A program made the translations under genes and the position numbers. Positions 37,414 through 47,895 of a stretch of DNA of 64,000 bases are shown piece by piece (position 1 is the first letter of the stretch; each line of letters starts with the position of its first letter). The notes under the pieces are model-generated. The model made no database searches and was not told where the DNA came from. It saw only the letters and a program-made list of their open reading frames with translations. The DNA comes from Bacteroidetes bacterium HGW-Bacteroidetes-10 (GTDB lineage Bacteria; Bacteroidota; Bacteroidia; Bacteroidales; UBA932): contig PHDT01000007.1 of assembly GCA_002842695.1 (NCBI GenBank), forward strand, positions 62,001-126,000. The letters are read 5' to 3'.

Positions 37414-38709
37414 ATGGAAAGAAATATAAAGAAAAAGGGTCTTGATGTTCTTGCCGGTAAAATTGACAACAAGCTTCTGACAAATCTTAACAGCTGCGTA
37501 AGATGCGGCTTATGTGCAGATAGCTGTATGTTCTTTAAGGCACTGAATGAGCCAAAGTATATACCTGCAAGAAAGGTTGCCCTTGTGAGTTCTGTTTACA
37601 GGAGATATTTTACTTTATCAGGGAAGATAGCACCTGTACTTGTAAATGCTAAAGAACTGGATGATCATGCTGCAGAGGAGATGGTTGATCTCCTGTTTGG
37701 AGCCTGCACAATGTGCGGAAGGTGTGTTAAACACTGTTCAATTGGGGTGGATATACCTTATGTAGTCAGAAAAGGGAGAGAGATGCTTGCCGCCATGGAT
37801 ATGGTTCCGGATACTCTTCAGGCAACAGTTGATTCAGCTTTAACTACCGGTAACAATATGGGTATTCCTGAAGAGGAGTTTACCGGTACTATCCAGTGGA
37901 TGGAGGAGGAGCTAATTGATGAGATGGGTGACGAAAAGGCGAGGATTCCGCTCAATGAAATGCATGCCGAGATTTTCTATACACTCAATCCCAGAGAACC
38001 GAAATTTTTCCCGCTCTCAATTTCTGCCATGGCAAAGATTTTCTATGCAGCAAACGAGAACTGGACGCTATCCTCAAAGTTCTACGATGTAACCAATTAC
38101 GGTTTTTTTAACGGAAACAGAGCTGAGGCTGGTAAAATTGCGGGCAATCTTTACGATGAAATTCATCGTCTCAGAGGCAAGCGCATGGTTTTGGGTGAGT
38201 GTGGCCATGGTTCCAGGGCAAACAGATGGGATGGTCCAAACTACCTTGGAAAGGAGTATGACTTTGATATGATTACAGCTGTAGAACTAATTTCGGGTTA
38301 TATTAAACAGGGAAGAATCAGGCTTGACAAATCACTAAACAAGGAGGTTGTAACCATTCACGATCCGTGTAATCTTGTGAGAAACGGAGGTTTGCTTGAA
38401 GAGATCAGACATATTGTATCTGCTTCTTGTGACAGCTACACAGAAATGGCTCCTTTTGGGAATGAAAATTTTTGCTGTGGTGGCGGAGGCGGATTGCTTG
38501 CAATGAGTGAATACAACGACAGAAGAATAAAAGTTGGAGAAATTAAGGCAGAACAGATAAGAAAGACCGGTGCGAAAGTAGTTGTGACCCCTTGCCATAA
38601 CTGTGTCGATCAGCTTTCACAGCTTAACCACACCTTCAAACTGGGTGTGAAAATTAAAACAATAGCAGAGCTGGTGGCAGATGCTCTTGTAATTAGAAAA
38701 AACAACTAA
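37414..38709 (+). CDS. DsrK/HdrD-like (4Fe-4S) CCG-domain oxidoreductase
   Basis: Two ferredoxin-type motifs (CVRCGLCADSC, CTMCGRCVKHC) and CCG-type cysteine clusters (FCCGGGGGL; CHNCVDQL). Confidence 0.85.
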   Translation: MERNIKKKGLDVLAGKIDNKLLTNLNSCVRCGLCADSCMFFKALNEPKYIPARKVALVSSVYRRYFTLSGKIAPVLVNAKELDDHAAEEMVDLLFGACTMCGRCVKHCSIGVDIPYVVRKGREMLAAMDMVPDTLQATVDSALTTGNNMGIPEEEFTGTIQWMEEELIDEMGDEKARIPLNEMHAEIFYTLNPREPKFFPLSISAMAKIFYAANENWTLSSKFYDVTNYGFFNGNRAEAGKIAGNLYDEIHRLRGKRMVLGECGHGSRANRWDGPNYLGKEYDFDMITAVELISGYIKQGRIRLDKSLNKEVVTIHDPCNLVRNGGLLEEIRHIVSASCDSYTEMAPFGNENFCCGGGGGLLAMSEYNDRRIKVGEIKAEQIRKTGAKVVVTPCHNCVDQLSQLNHTFKLGVKIKTIAELVADALVIRKNN

Positions 38710-38719
38710 AAACATAACT

Positions 38720-39883
38720 ATGAGCAAACTGATTTATTTAGACAACTCGGCTACGAGTTTTCCAAAACCTGAATCTGTGTACGATTTCATGAACACCTTC
38801 TTCAGATCAAAGGGTGTTAGTCCGGGTCGGTCTGGTTTTGATGCGGCACTCGAAGCAGAAGAGGTAGTTAACGGAACCAGAAAGATGCTTACTAAGCTCT
38901 TTAATGGCGGATCAGATCACAACCGTCTTACATTCAGTTACAACGCGACAGATTCTCTTAATCTGATTATTAACGGACTGGTTGAGGAGGGTTCGCATGT
39001 TGTTACAACAATGCTTGAGCACAACTCCGTACTCAGACCTCTCTATTTTCACAAAACCAGGGGTACCATTGATGTAACATATGTCCCGTTTGACACAGAT
39101 GGTTTTGTGAATCCTGAGGATATTAGCACCGCAATCAGGCCAAATACGAAATTTGTAATAGTAACTCATTGTTCTAATGTTCTTGGAACAATTCAGCCAA
39201 TTGAAGAGATTGGAAGAATTTGCCGTGAAAAAGGTGTTTTGTTTATTGTAGATGGAAGTCAGGGCGCAGGATCTGTTGATTTTGACATGCAGGCTTGTAA
39301 TGTAGATGTTTATTGTTTTACTGGTCACAAATGCCTGATGGGTCCAACAGGTATTGGCGGCTCGTATGTGAGAGAGGGTGTTGAAATCAGACATACCAGA
39401 GCCGGAGGAACAGGTGTCCGTTCTGCTCAGGAGAGTCATCTTGACGAATATCCTTACAGACTGGAGTATGGTACACTCAATCTGCTGGGTGTTGGAGGCC
39501 TTCATGCCGGCGTTAAATGGATAACAGAGCAGGGTGTTATGAATATTCACCACAGGGAGATGGCACTTTGGGAGAAGCTAAATAATGCTATCAGCAAAAT
39601 TGATGGTGTTACAACTTATTGTGCGAACGGGGTCAGGAATCATAACCCGGTACTCTCTTTTAACATAAAAGGTTTCGAAGCCGGAGATGTTGGAACCATG
39701 CTTGATGTAGATTACAACATTGCCGTAAGAACAGGCCTTCAGTGTGCTCCTATGGTACATAAACAGATTGGCACATATGATATGCATGGTACTGTCAGAA
39801 TGAGCATTGGAGCATTTACAACCGAGGAGGAGATTGATGCAGCAATTGAAGCTATATCAGAAATAGCATCTTTCAGGAGATAG
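38720..39883 (+). CDS. Aminotransferase class V, cysteine desulfurase-like
   Basis: YLDNSATSFPKPESV, THCSNVLGTIQPI, FTGHKCLMGPTGIG (PLP Lys), RTGLQCAPMVHK catalytic-Cys loop. Confidence 0.9.
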   Translation: MSKLIYLDNSATSFPKPESVYDFMNTFFRSKGVSPGRSGFDAALEAEEVVNGTRKMLTKLFNGGSDHNRLTFSYNATDSLNLIINGLVEEGSHVVTTMLEHNSVLRPLYFHKTRGTIDVTYVPFDTDGFVNPEDISTAIRPNTKFVIVTHCSNVLGTIQPIEEIGRICREKGVLFIVDGSQGAGSVDFDMQACNVDVYCFTGHKCLMGPTGIGGSYVREGVEIRHTRAGGTGVRSAQESHLDEYPYRLEYGTLNLLGVGGLHAGVKWITEQGVMNIHHREMALWEKLNNAISKIDGVTTYCANGVRNHNPVLSFNIKGFEAGDVGTMLDVDYNIAVRTGLQCAPMVHKQIGTYDMHGTVRMSIGAFTTEEEIDAAIEAISEIASFRR

Positions 39884-39928
39884 TACTCATTAGTTTAGAT
39901 AAGTATATTTAAATAATTGTTATATAAT

Positions 39929-39975
39929 GATTAAGGCCACTCTATTTATAATATAGATTGGCCTTAATTCTTTTA
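39929..39975. terminator. Bidirectional terminator between convergent genes
   Basis: ATTAAGGCCA (39930-39939) / TGGCCTTAAT (39959-39968) hairpin followed by TTCTTTT. Confidence 0.8.
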
Positions 39976-39988
39976 AATAAATGGTATC

Positions 39989-40462
39989 CTATTTCCAGGT
40001 TTTGAATGGATGTGCAGAGAGATAGACATTGAAATACTTTTTCTCATGACTTACCTCTTCGCCAAGCCATGAGGGTTTTGAAAATGGCTGATTTTCCTCG
40101 TTTAATTCAATTTCGGCAATAATTAATCCCTCATTTTCTCCGGAAAACTCATCGACTTCAAAAATATGACCGTCATGTTTAACCAGTGACCTTGTCTTCT
40201 CAATTAAATGACCTTCGCAAAGATTAAGAAGATTTTGTGCCTCTTCTTTTGAGATTTCTTTTTCCCATTCGAATCTGCTGATCCCTCCTGAGAGAGTTTT
40301 TCCCTTTATCGTGATGAAGCCTTTTGACTCCTCCAGCCTCACCCGAACAGTTCTTTCAGGGTTGGAAGAGATGTATCCCTGTGTTATTTTTCTGGATGAA
40401 CTTATAAGATTTTTATAATTTCCGGTGACAAGAAACTTTCTCTCTATTTCAATATTATTCAT
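39989..40462 (-). CDS. CYTH-domain protein
   Basis: MNNIEIERKFLVTGNYKNL (EIERKF signature), RVRLEESKGFITIKG, LVKHDGHIFEVDEFSGE. Confidence 0.92.
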   Translation of the reverse strand: MNNIEIERKFLVTGNYKNLISSSRKITQGYISSNPERTVRVRLEESKGFITIKGKTLSGGISRFEWEKEISKEEAQNLLNLCEGHLIEKTRSLVKHDGHIFEVDEFSGENEGLIIAEIELNEENQPFSKPSWLGEEVSHEKKYFNVYLSAHPFKTWK

Positions 40463-40677
40463 TTTTATATAATTTAAAGCATTGTAAAAAAGCAAGTAAA
40501 ACAAGTAAGTGTGTTAAGGTAACAAAAATGTTAATGCTCCCGGGATTAACTCAAATTTTTTTTTGCACTATTTGAAATCAGCTACAATTAAAATCTTTTT
40601 TTCCCATTTGACAAATATTACTTCAATTTCTATTATTTTTACAAAATATAAGATAGAATTTAAGGTTAACTGCAATT

Positions 40678-41052
40678 ATGGAAGAGAATCAGAAAATAAA
40701 GATTTTATACGCAGAAGACAACGATAGCAACTACATTCTTGCAAAAGCGATGTTAAAGGGCGTATACGAAATTTTCCGGGCATCCAACGGTGCAGAGGCG
40801 TTAGAGCTTTACTCAACTGTGGAGCCGGATATAATTCTTATGGACATGAAAATGCCCGTTATGGATGGTCTTGAAGCCACAAGACGTCTTCGAGAAATGG
40901 GTGTTACAATCCCAATAATTGCTCTCACTGCATTTGCATACGATAATGACAGAAGTGTAGCTCTTCTTGCTGGGTGTACTGATTACATCACCAAACCTTA
41001 TCGTGCAGAGACTTTAAGAAAGACAATTTCAAAGCTCCTGAATTTGGAATAA
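40678..41052 (+). CDS. Single-domain response regulator (CheY-like)
   Basis: ILYAEDNDSN, phosphoacceptor ILMDMKMPVMDG, ALTA, TKPY. Confidence 0.93.
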   Translation: MEENQKIKILYAEDNDSNYILAKAMLKGVYEIFRASNGAEALELYSTVEPDIILMDMKMPVMDGLEATRRLREMGVTIPIIALTAFAYDNDRSVALLAGCTDYITKPYRAETLRKTISKLLNLE

Positions 41053-41069
41053 TCAAAATCTGATAAATT

Positions 41070-42389
41070 ATGAATATTGCTATAGTTGGCACCGGGTATG
41101 TAGGACTGGTTACCGGCGCATGTTTTGCCGAGATGGGAGTCAATGTAATTTGCATTGATATTGACACTAAGAAGATAGAGATGCTCAAGAGGGGCGAAAT
41201 GCCAATTTATGAACCGGGCATTAAAGAACTGGTTGTTAAAAACGTAAAAGAGGGAAGACTCACCTTTTCAACAAGCCTGAAGGATAATCTTGATAAAGTC
41301 TCAATCGTGTTCAGCGCTGTGGGCACTCCTCCTGATGATGACGGTAGCGCAGATCTCAAGTATGTCCTCGATGTGGCTAGAACAGTAGGGCAGCATATGA
41401 CAGACTATGTTCTGCTGGTTACAAAAAGTACCGTTCCGGTAGGAACTGCTCCTAAAGTCAGGGCTGTGATTTCAGAAGAGCTTACAAAAAGGGGGCTCAG
41501 CATTGAGTTTGATGTTGCATCTAATCCTGAGTTCCTCAAGGAGGGAGCTGCAATTAAAGACTTTATGTCTCCGGACAGAGTTGTTGTGGGTGTTGAAAGC
41601 GAACGGGCAGCTCATTTAATGGAGAAGCTTTACAAGCCATTTGTTCTTAATGGATTTCCAATAATTTTCATGGATATTGCATCTGCAGAGATGACAAAGT
41701 ATGCAGCAAATGCAATGCTTGCAACCAGAATCAGCTTTATGAATGAAATTGCTCGTCTTTGCGAAGTAACAGGAGCAAATGTAGAGCAAGTACGCAAGGG
41801 AATTGGATCAGACAAGCGAATCGGAATGAGTTTCCTTTACGCAGGTGCCGGATATGGTGGGTCTTGCTTTCCTAAAGATGTAAAGGCCTTGGCTCATACC
41901 GGAGAGGAACATGGTGTAAGGATGCAGATTGTTGAGGCAGTTGAGGCGGTTAATGAGGAGCAGAAAGAGCTTGTTTTCAGAAAATTGTTAATGGCTTTTG
42001 ACGGTAATCTTCAGGGAAAGGTAATTGCTGTATGGGGTTTGTCATTCAAGCCGGACACAGATGATATGAGAGAAGCTCCCTCTCTGGTTGTTATTGAGAA
42101 TCTGCTTAAGGCAGGGGCAAAAGTTAAAGTGTCTGATCCTATTGCAACTGAGGAGACGCGCAGACGAATCGGTGATGTTGTTGAATATTGCTCAACAATA
42201 TACGAAGCTGCCCGGGGTGCAGATGCTGTCGCTTTAATGACAGAGTGGAAACAGTTCCGCCTTCCTTCCTGGGGAAGAATTAAAGATGGAATGCGAGGAA
42301 ATGTAATAGTGGACGGTAGAAATATTTACGATAGTGAAGAGCTTAAAGCTGAAGGTTTCAGATACTGCTCAATTGGTAAAAATTGCTGA
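41070..42389 (+). CDS. UDP-glucose 6-dehydrogenase
   Basis: [56 protein letters not shown]. Confidence 0.95.
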   Translation: MNIAIVGTGYVGLVTGACFAEMGVNVICIDIDTKKIEMLKRGEMPIYEPGIKELVVKNVKEGRLTFSTSLKDNLDKVSIVFSAVGTPPDDDGSADLKYVLDVARTVGQHMTDYVLLVTKSTVPVGTAPKVRAVISEELTKRGLSIEFDVASNPEFLKEGAAIKDFMSPDRVVVGVESERAAHLMEKLYKPFVLNGFPIIFMDIASAEMTKYAANAMLATRISFMNEIARLCEVTGANVEQVRKGIGSDKRIGMSFLYAGAGYGGSCFPKDVKALAHTGEEHGVRMQIVEAVEAVNEEQKELVFRKLLMAFDGNLQGKVIAVWGLSFKPDTDDMREAPSLVVIENLLKAGAKVKVSDPIATEETRRRIGDVVEYCSTIYEAARGADAVALMTEWKQFRLPSWGRIKDGMRGNVIVDGRNIYDSEELKAEGFRYCSIGKNC

Positions 42390-42391
42390 TT

Positions 42392-43342
42392 ATGAAAAGA
42401 ATACTGGTAGCCGGAGGGGCAGGATTTATCGGGTCACATTTATGTGAGAGGTTGGTAAGAGAGGGTAATGATGTAATTTGTCTTGATAATTTCTTTACCG
42501 GGTCAAAGGAAAATGTCATTAATCTCATTGGTAATCCTCATTTTGAGCTTGTCAGACACGATGTAACCCATCCATTTTATGCAGAGGTAGATCAGATTTA
42601 TAATCTGGCATGCCCTGCTTCACCGGTTCACTATCAGTATAACCCTATAAAAACAGTTAAGACTTCAGTGATGGGTGCCATTAATATGCTGGGTCTTGCC
42701 AAAAGAGTAAAGGCAAAGATTCTTCAGGCATCTACCAGTGAAGTTTATGGCGACCCTGCTGTTCATCCTCAGCCGGAATCATACTGGGGCAATGTTAACA
42801 CAATTGGTGTCCGCTCATGCTATGACGAGGGAAAACGATGTGCAGAGACTCTCTTTATGGATTATCACAGACAAAACGGAGTCAAGATTAAGATTATCAG
42901 AATTTTTAATACATACGGCCCAAAAATGCATCCCAACGATGGCCGTGTGGTTTCGAACTTTATTGTTCAGGCACTTAAGGGTGAAGATATAACCCTTTAC
43001 GGTGGGGGAGATCAGACAAGAAGCTTTCAGTATATTGACGATCTTGTGGAGGCGATGATCAGGGTGATGAATCATACAGATGACAGTTTTATCGGCCCGA
43101 TTAACCTTGGCAATCCTAACGAATTTACAATCCGGGAACTGGCAGAAAAAGTATCTGCATTAACAGGATCCAATTCAAAATTTGTAATGAGAGACCTTCC
43201 TTCAGACGACCCTAAACAGCGTCAGCCGGATATAACCCTTGCGAAAAGTCTTATAGGATGGCAACCTGAAGTACAGCTGGAGGAAGGATTGAAGAAGACC
43301 ATAGATTACTTCCGTACAATAGTCAAACGAGATGGAGATTAA
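42392..43342 (+). CDS. UDP-glucuronate decarboxylase (UXS)-type SDR
   Basis: [38 protein letters not shown], [24 protein letters not shown], [14 protein letters not shown]. Confidence 0.93.
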   Translation: MKRILVAGGAGFIGSHLCERLVREGNDVICLDNFFTGSKENVINLIGNPHFELVRHDVTHPFYAEVDQIYNLACPASPVHYQYNPIKTVKTSVMGAINMLGLAKRVKAKILQASTSEVYGDPAVHPQPESYWGNVNTIGVRSCYDEGKRCAETLFMDYHRQNGVKIKIIRIFNTYGPKMHPNDGRVVSNFIVQALKGEDITLYGGGDQTRSFQYIDDLVEAMIRVMNHTDDSFIGPINLGNPNEFTIRELAEKVSALTGSNSKFVMRDLPSDDPKQRQPDITLAKSLIGWQPEVQLEEGLKKTIDYFRTIVKRDGD

Positions 43343-44456
43343 CAACTCAGATTATACAATATTAATTGTTGATGATGTAGACGCAAATGTGCTCCTTCTA
43401 AATATTTTGCTAACTAAGGCCGGTTATAAGACTTTATGCGCATATAATGGGAAAAACGCCCTTGAGATAATAGAGAAACAGGTGCCGGACCTGGTACTGT
43501 TAGATATTATGATGCCTGTAATGGATGGTCATGAAGTTGCAGCAAAGTTGAGGGAAATGCCCAAAACTGTAGAGCTTCCCATTATATTCCTATCAGCACT
43601 GAATTCTCCTGATGATATTGTAAAAGGCTTCAAATTTGGAGCCGCAGACTATGTTTCTAAGCCATTTAACAAAGATGAGCTGCTTATTAGAGTAAGACAT
43701 CAGCTTATATTAATATCTGCTAAAAGGACAATTGAAACTCAAAAGGAAGAATTAAGTAAAACCATCGAAGCAAGAGATAAGTTATATTCAGTAATTGCTC
43801 ATGACCTGAGATCTCCAATTGGGTCAATAAGGATGGTTATGAATGCCCTCTCGCTAAATGTTCCAAAAGAAAACCTTGACGAGGATATGTACGAGCTCAT
43901 GATGATGGGTAACAGACTTGCAGAAGAGAGTTTTGTGCTATTGGACAACCTTCTTAAATGGACAAAAAGCCAGACCGGTCGTCTTAATACCGTTTTTCAG
44001 GATCGTGTTGATGTTCTTTCATTAATTAAGGGTGAAGTTGAACTCTCAGAAGTCGTGGCGGAATTAAAGAAGATCTCAGTAAAACTTGAGGGCCACACAA
44101 ATGCAAAGGCCAGAATAGACCAGGACATGATTAAAACAGTTCTGAGAAATTTGATGAGTAATGCAATAAAATTTAGTAATCCAGGATGTGAAGTTAGGGT
44201 TGTCGTTGTTGAAAATATTGACAGGATTGAAGTCTCAGTTGTTGACAGAGGAGAGGGAATTAGCGAGGAGAACCAGGCAAAACTTTTCAATTCTGCAACT
44301 CATTTTACAAGCTTTGGAACGGACAATGAAGAGGGTTCCGGACTAGGATTACTTTTGTGCAAAGAATTTGTCTCTCGTAACGGAGGTCAAATCTGGTTCA
44401 GTTCAAATGAAGGTGAGGGATCAACTTTTAGTTTTGATATACCAATTCAGAAATAA
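43332..44456 (+). CDS. Response regulator-histidine kinase hybrid (receiver plus HisKA/HATPase)
   Basis: N-terminal receiver ([23 protein letters not shown]-type) and [16 protein letters not shown]-box, N/G1/G2 boxes ([23 protein letters not shown]). Confidence 0.93.
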   Translation: MEINNSDYTILIVDDVDANVLLLNILLTKAGYKTLCAYNGKNALEIIEKQVPDLVLLDIMMPVMDGHEVAAKLREMPKTVELPIIFLSALNSPDDIVKGFKFGAADYVSKPFNKDELLIRVRHQLILISAKRTIETQKEELSKTIEARDKLYSVIAHDLRSPIGSIRMVMNALSLNVPKENLDEDMYELMMMGNRLAEESFVLLDNLLKWTKSQTGRLNTVFQDRVDVLSLIKGEVELSEVVAELKKISVKLEGHTNAKARIDQDMIKTVLRNLMSNAIKFSNPGCEVRVVVVENIDRIEVSVVDRGEGISEENQAKLFNSATHFTSFGTDNEEGSGLGLLLCKEFVSRNGGQIWFSSNEGEGSTFSFDIPIQK

Positions 44457-45486
44457 CTGGTTTGTGATCACTCCATTTTTTGCCGGGAGAGGTGTACCTG
44501 ATTGATCTGAAATCGGGAGAGTGCAAAATATAATCAATTCTAAAAAGTTTACCTATTCCGTTTAATCCATTGTATGTGCCTCCTAACCAGCTTCCTGATT
44601 CTCTGAATCCATCAACTAATATTTCTCCTTTTATTTTTTCGTAAGTATATGATGCAGGTGTGTCATTGAAGTCTCCGCAAAGAATTACAGAATGAGATGT
44701 AGTGTCAATAAGATTTGAAACGCTTTCAGATTGTAATGCCCTAAACGAACTGTTCGAAATAAAAGTTTTCAGTTTATTAAATTTTGGAATGTTATTTCTG
44801 CTTAAGCTAGTCGTTTGTAAATGGACGTTAATTACCCTTGCTGTTATTTGTTTTGAAATCTTAATGTCTGCCCATAAATATCCATTACCGGTATTTTCAA
44901 AATCAACTTTTTTCCATCGAATAACGGGGTTTTTGCTAAATATAGCCATACCAATCTCCTCTTTGTCAGATGCAGATATTACATGGTATGGATAAGAATC
45001 AAAGTACCCAATCAGTTCATTTAAATGTAATTGGTTATTTGCATCAAATTCTTGAAAACAAATTATGTCTGCATCTTCAGCAATTAAGAAATCTCTTACA
45101 TTGCCAATTGACAATTGACTTCCATTTTGGGTAAACTCATGAACATTATAGGAAATCACCTTAAGTGTTTCGTCCTTGCTAAAAATGCTTGTGGTGTTTT
45201 CACTTCGTATTTGAAATGATGAACGAATAAATCCCAAATTAATTACCAATGATAAAAGGGGTAATAAGAAAAGCCATTCTTTCCGGATTATCCAGTAAAA
45301 AAATAGAAATATTGAGAGTATTAATATGAAAGGAAGTGTCATTCCTGCAATTGAACCCAGAGAGAAATTTTGGGGGTGTACATATGGAGAAACTGATGCC
45401 AGCAGGGCCATAACAAGTGTTAAGAATGTAAGAATTCCAGCCAAAATATCTGATAAATTCCGTGCTTTTAAAAATTTCATAAGCAA
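44428..45486 (-). CDS. Endonuclease/exonuclease/phosphatase family protein with N-terminal TM helices
   Basis: [43 protein letters not shown] motifs. Confidence 0.9.
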   Translation of the reverse strand: MLMKFLKARNLSDILAGILTFLTLVMALLASVSPYVHPQNFSLGSIAGMTLPFILILSIFLFFYWIIRKEWLFLLPLLSLVINLGFIRSSFQIRSENTTSIFSKDETLKVISYNVHEFTQNGSQLSIGNVRDFLIAEDADIICFQEFDANNQLHLNELIGYFDSYPYHVISASDKEEIGMAIFSKNPVIRWKKVDFENTGNGYLWADIKISKQITARVINVHLQTTSLSRNNIPKFNKLKTFISNSSFRALQSESVSNLIDTTSHSVILCGDFNDTPASYTYEKIKGEILVDGFRESGSWLGGTYNGLNGIGKLFRIDYILHSPDFRSIRYTSPGKKWSDHKPVISELVYQN

Positions 45487-45650
45487 TGTTATTGATTATG
45501 TAAAAATACCGAGCTTAAAGTTACAATCAAACATTAAGTTGCAATTACTTTCAAATTTCATAAAAAAAGTTCTGGATATCCTTATAATTCATGTAATTTT
45601 CTTAGTTTTGTAAGATTAATCAAGTGTGGAAATATTAATTTGAAGTCAAA

Positions 45651-46016
45651 GTGAAGAAAAAAGTACTAATTGTTGACGACAAACAGACGATTGCAAAAAT
45701 AATTCAGGTCTATATTGCTGATACATTTGAATGTATATATTTTGATGATCCAATTAAAGCTATTGCTTGGCTGCAAGAAAGTAATATGCCTGATCTAATT
45801 ATTTCGGATATCAATATGCCAAATATGAATGGAGTCGAATTTCTGGATTATATTAAAAAAAATGATCTGTTTAAATCGATACCATTTGTAATCCTTTCAG
45901 GAGAGGACAGTACATCTCAGAAAATTGAATTACTTGAAAAAGGTGCAGATGATTACATATCAAAGCCCTTCAATCCTATGGAATTAAAAGTAAGGCTAAA
46001 AAAGATTATTGAGTGA
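45651..46016 (+). CDS. Single-domain response regulator
   Basis: VLIVDDKQT, LIISDINMPNMNG, ILSGED, YISKPFNP; start codon non-ATG (as in the track). Confidence 0.9.
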   Translation: MKKKVLIVDDKQTIAKIIQVYIADTFECIYFDDPIKAIAWLQESNMPDLIISDINMPNMNGVEFLDYIKKNDLFKSIPFVILSGEDSTSQKIELLEKGADDYISKPFNPMELKVRLKKIIE

Positions 46017-47170
46017 ATGTTATTGTAGTTTATATAGGTTCGAATGATAAATTCATATCTCATTTCAGAGAAATTCTGAGTGGGAATGTTATTGTTTGTC
46101 AAAACATAAATGAATTTTCAAGCGAGGTTAATAAACAAGAGGCTCTTCCATTGATGATTCTTTTTGAAAAGGGCAATCTTCAAAGTGACATACCCAAAAT
46201 TGAACAAATCTCATATGAGCATCCACTTGCGTACTTGGTTCTGGTAGCCAGAAAAATTGATAAGCAAGAAATTCTGGCATATCAGGCTGCAGGAATAAAA
46301 GACACTGCTCATCCGGAGGTTAGCAAGACTCGTATGCAGAACGGGTTGGAATTCGTTGCCCGGAATCAGGCACTAATCGCCGATGCAAGACTTGAACATG
46401 AACCATTAGGAACATATAAAATTCCCCTTTGGAAAAGATTTTTTGACATTGTTTTCTCATTGGTTGCAATTATTATATTGTCTCCGTTCTTGATAATAAT
46501 TGCTTTAATTATTGTTATTGAAAGCCCAGGACCAATTATTTATAAATCGAAGAGAGTCGGAAGCAATTACGAGATTTTTGATTTTTTCAAATTCCGATCT
46601 ATGTATAAAGATGCCGATAAGCGTCTTAAAGAGTTTATGAATTTAAATCAATATCAAGATGTTGAACCTGACTATTACAATTATTCAGAGGATACAATTC
46701 ATATACCCGTAATAGACATTAACTCGGCCGACTGCTTTGTGTCTGATGATGATGTTATATCGGAAGAGGAATTCTTAAGAGATAAAAATATTAAGAGACA
46801 AAATAATTTCGTCAAATATGAAAATGACCCCAGAATCACAAAAATGGGGAGATTCATTCGAAAATACAGTATTGATGAGCTCCCTCAGATTATAAATATT
46901 TTAAAAGGAGACATGTCTATTGTTGGAAATAGACCTTTGCCTCTTTATGAAGCAGAACAATTAACCTCCGATCAGTATATTGATCGTTTTATGGGGCCTG
47001 CCGGACTTACAGGGTTATGGCAAGTTGAGAAAAGAGGTGATTCCGGAAAACTTTCACCCGAAGAGCGAAAGCAGCTAGACATTTATTATGCAAAACATTT
47101 CTCTTTTTGGATGGATTTGAAAATTGTTTTTAAAACATTTACTGCTTTTATTCAGAAGGAGAATGTATGA
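46013..47170 (+). CDS. Bacterial sugar transferase (EPS-initiating, WbaP/WcaJ-like catalytic domain) with N-terminal degenerate receiver-like domain
   Basis: KRFFDIVFSLVAIIILSPFLIIIALIIVIESPGPIIYKSKRVG, KFRSM, YSIDELPQIINILKGDMSIVGNRPLPLYE, GLTGLWQV. Confidence 0.9.
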   Translation: MNVIVVYIGSNDKFISHFREILSGNVIVCQNINEFSSEVNKQEALPLMILFEKGNLQSDIPKIEQISYEHPLAYLVLVARKIDKQEILAYQAAGIKDTAHPEVSKTRMQNGLEFVARNQALIADARLEHEPLGTYKIPLWKRFFDIVFSLVAIIILSPFLIIIALIIVIESPGPIIYKSKRVGSNYEIFDFFKFRSMYKDADKRLKEFMNLNQYQDVEPDYYNYSEDTIHIPVIDINSADCFVSDDDVISEEEFLRDKNIKRQNNFVKYENDPRITKMGRFIRKYSIDELPQIINILKGDMSIVGNRPLPLYEAEQLTSDQYIDRFMGPAGLTGLWQVEKRGDSGKLSPEERKQLDIYYAKHFSFWMDLKIVFKTFTAFIQKENV

Positions 47171-47889
47171 TGAAGAGAATTTTTATACTAATTGCTTTTT
47201 TTGCATTGATCTCAAATATCTGTTTTTCTCAAAACACTGTTGATCAATTACTAAGGGTTCAGCTTCCTCCGCTTGAAGATCTTTATGAAAGCGCTAAGAC
47301 TTCATCTCATGTTGAGTTTTATAATATCAAAATGGATGGTGAAAGGACATTCTTAAAAGTTGAAAAGAAAAGATGGCTCAGGTTTTTTAATTTATATGGA
47401 ACATATCAGTACGGAGTTTTGGGCGTTAATTCATTTGTTAATGCAGGGGTAGATTTACCTTTGATATATCAGACATCAGGAAGTGCTCAGATTTGGTATA
47501 ATGTAGGTGGGTCCGTTAACATTAATCTTGAAGAGTTGTTTTCAATTCCCAGCAGAGTAAAAAAACAGAAGCAGAAAATTCTTGAAGTAGAAAAAGAGGC
47601 AGAGATGTGGTGGAACGAGAGAAAGCTTTTGATTGCCGAAGCTTATACAAATGCACAGGAAGCAATTGCAATGCTAAGTGTAAAAGCTCAGGCTGTTGCT
47701 CTTGCTAATGGTCAGTATGAATTAGTGGAGCAAAATTTTATTTTGGGAAAGGTTGATGGAGAGGCACTTAGCAGGCAAAAAATGATTCAAACACAAGTAA
47801 TTGGTGACCTTGAAGAGACAAAGAAGAATCTAAATAATGCATTACTAAGGTTAGAAATTTTAAGCAACGTAAAAATTATTAATAAATAA
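47167..47889 (+). CDS. Secreted TolC-like (outer-membrane efflux family) protein, short
   Basis: Signal peptide and long coiled-coil-like C-terminus (RQKMIQTQVIGDLEETKKNLNNALLRLEIL); EPS context. Confidence 0.55.
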   Translation: MMKRIFILIAFFALISNICFSQNTVDQLLRVQLPPLEDLYESAKTSSHVEFYNIKMDGERTFLKVEKKRWLRFFNLYGTYQYGVLGVNSFVNAGVDLPLIYQTSGSAQIWYNVGGSVNINLEELFSIPSRVKKQKQKILEVEKEAEMWWNERKLLIAEAYTNAQEAIAMLSVKAQAVALANGQYELVEQNFILGKVDGEALSRQKMIQTQVIGDLEETKKNLNNALLRLEILSNVKIINK

Positions 47890-47895
47890 TTTATT

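Noticed and set aside
38912-39553. 213-aa antisense ORF inside the cysteine desulfurase-like gene
   Set aside because: Antisense to conserved PLP-enzyme motifs; no independent support.
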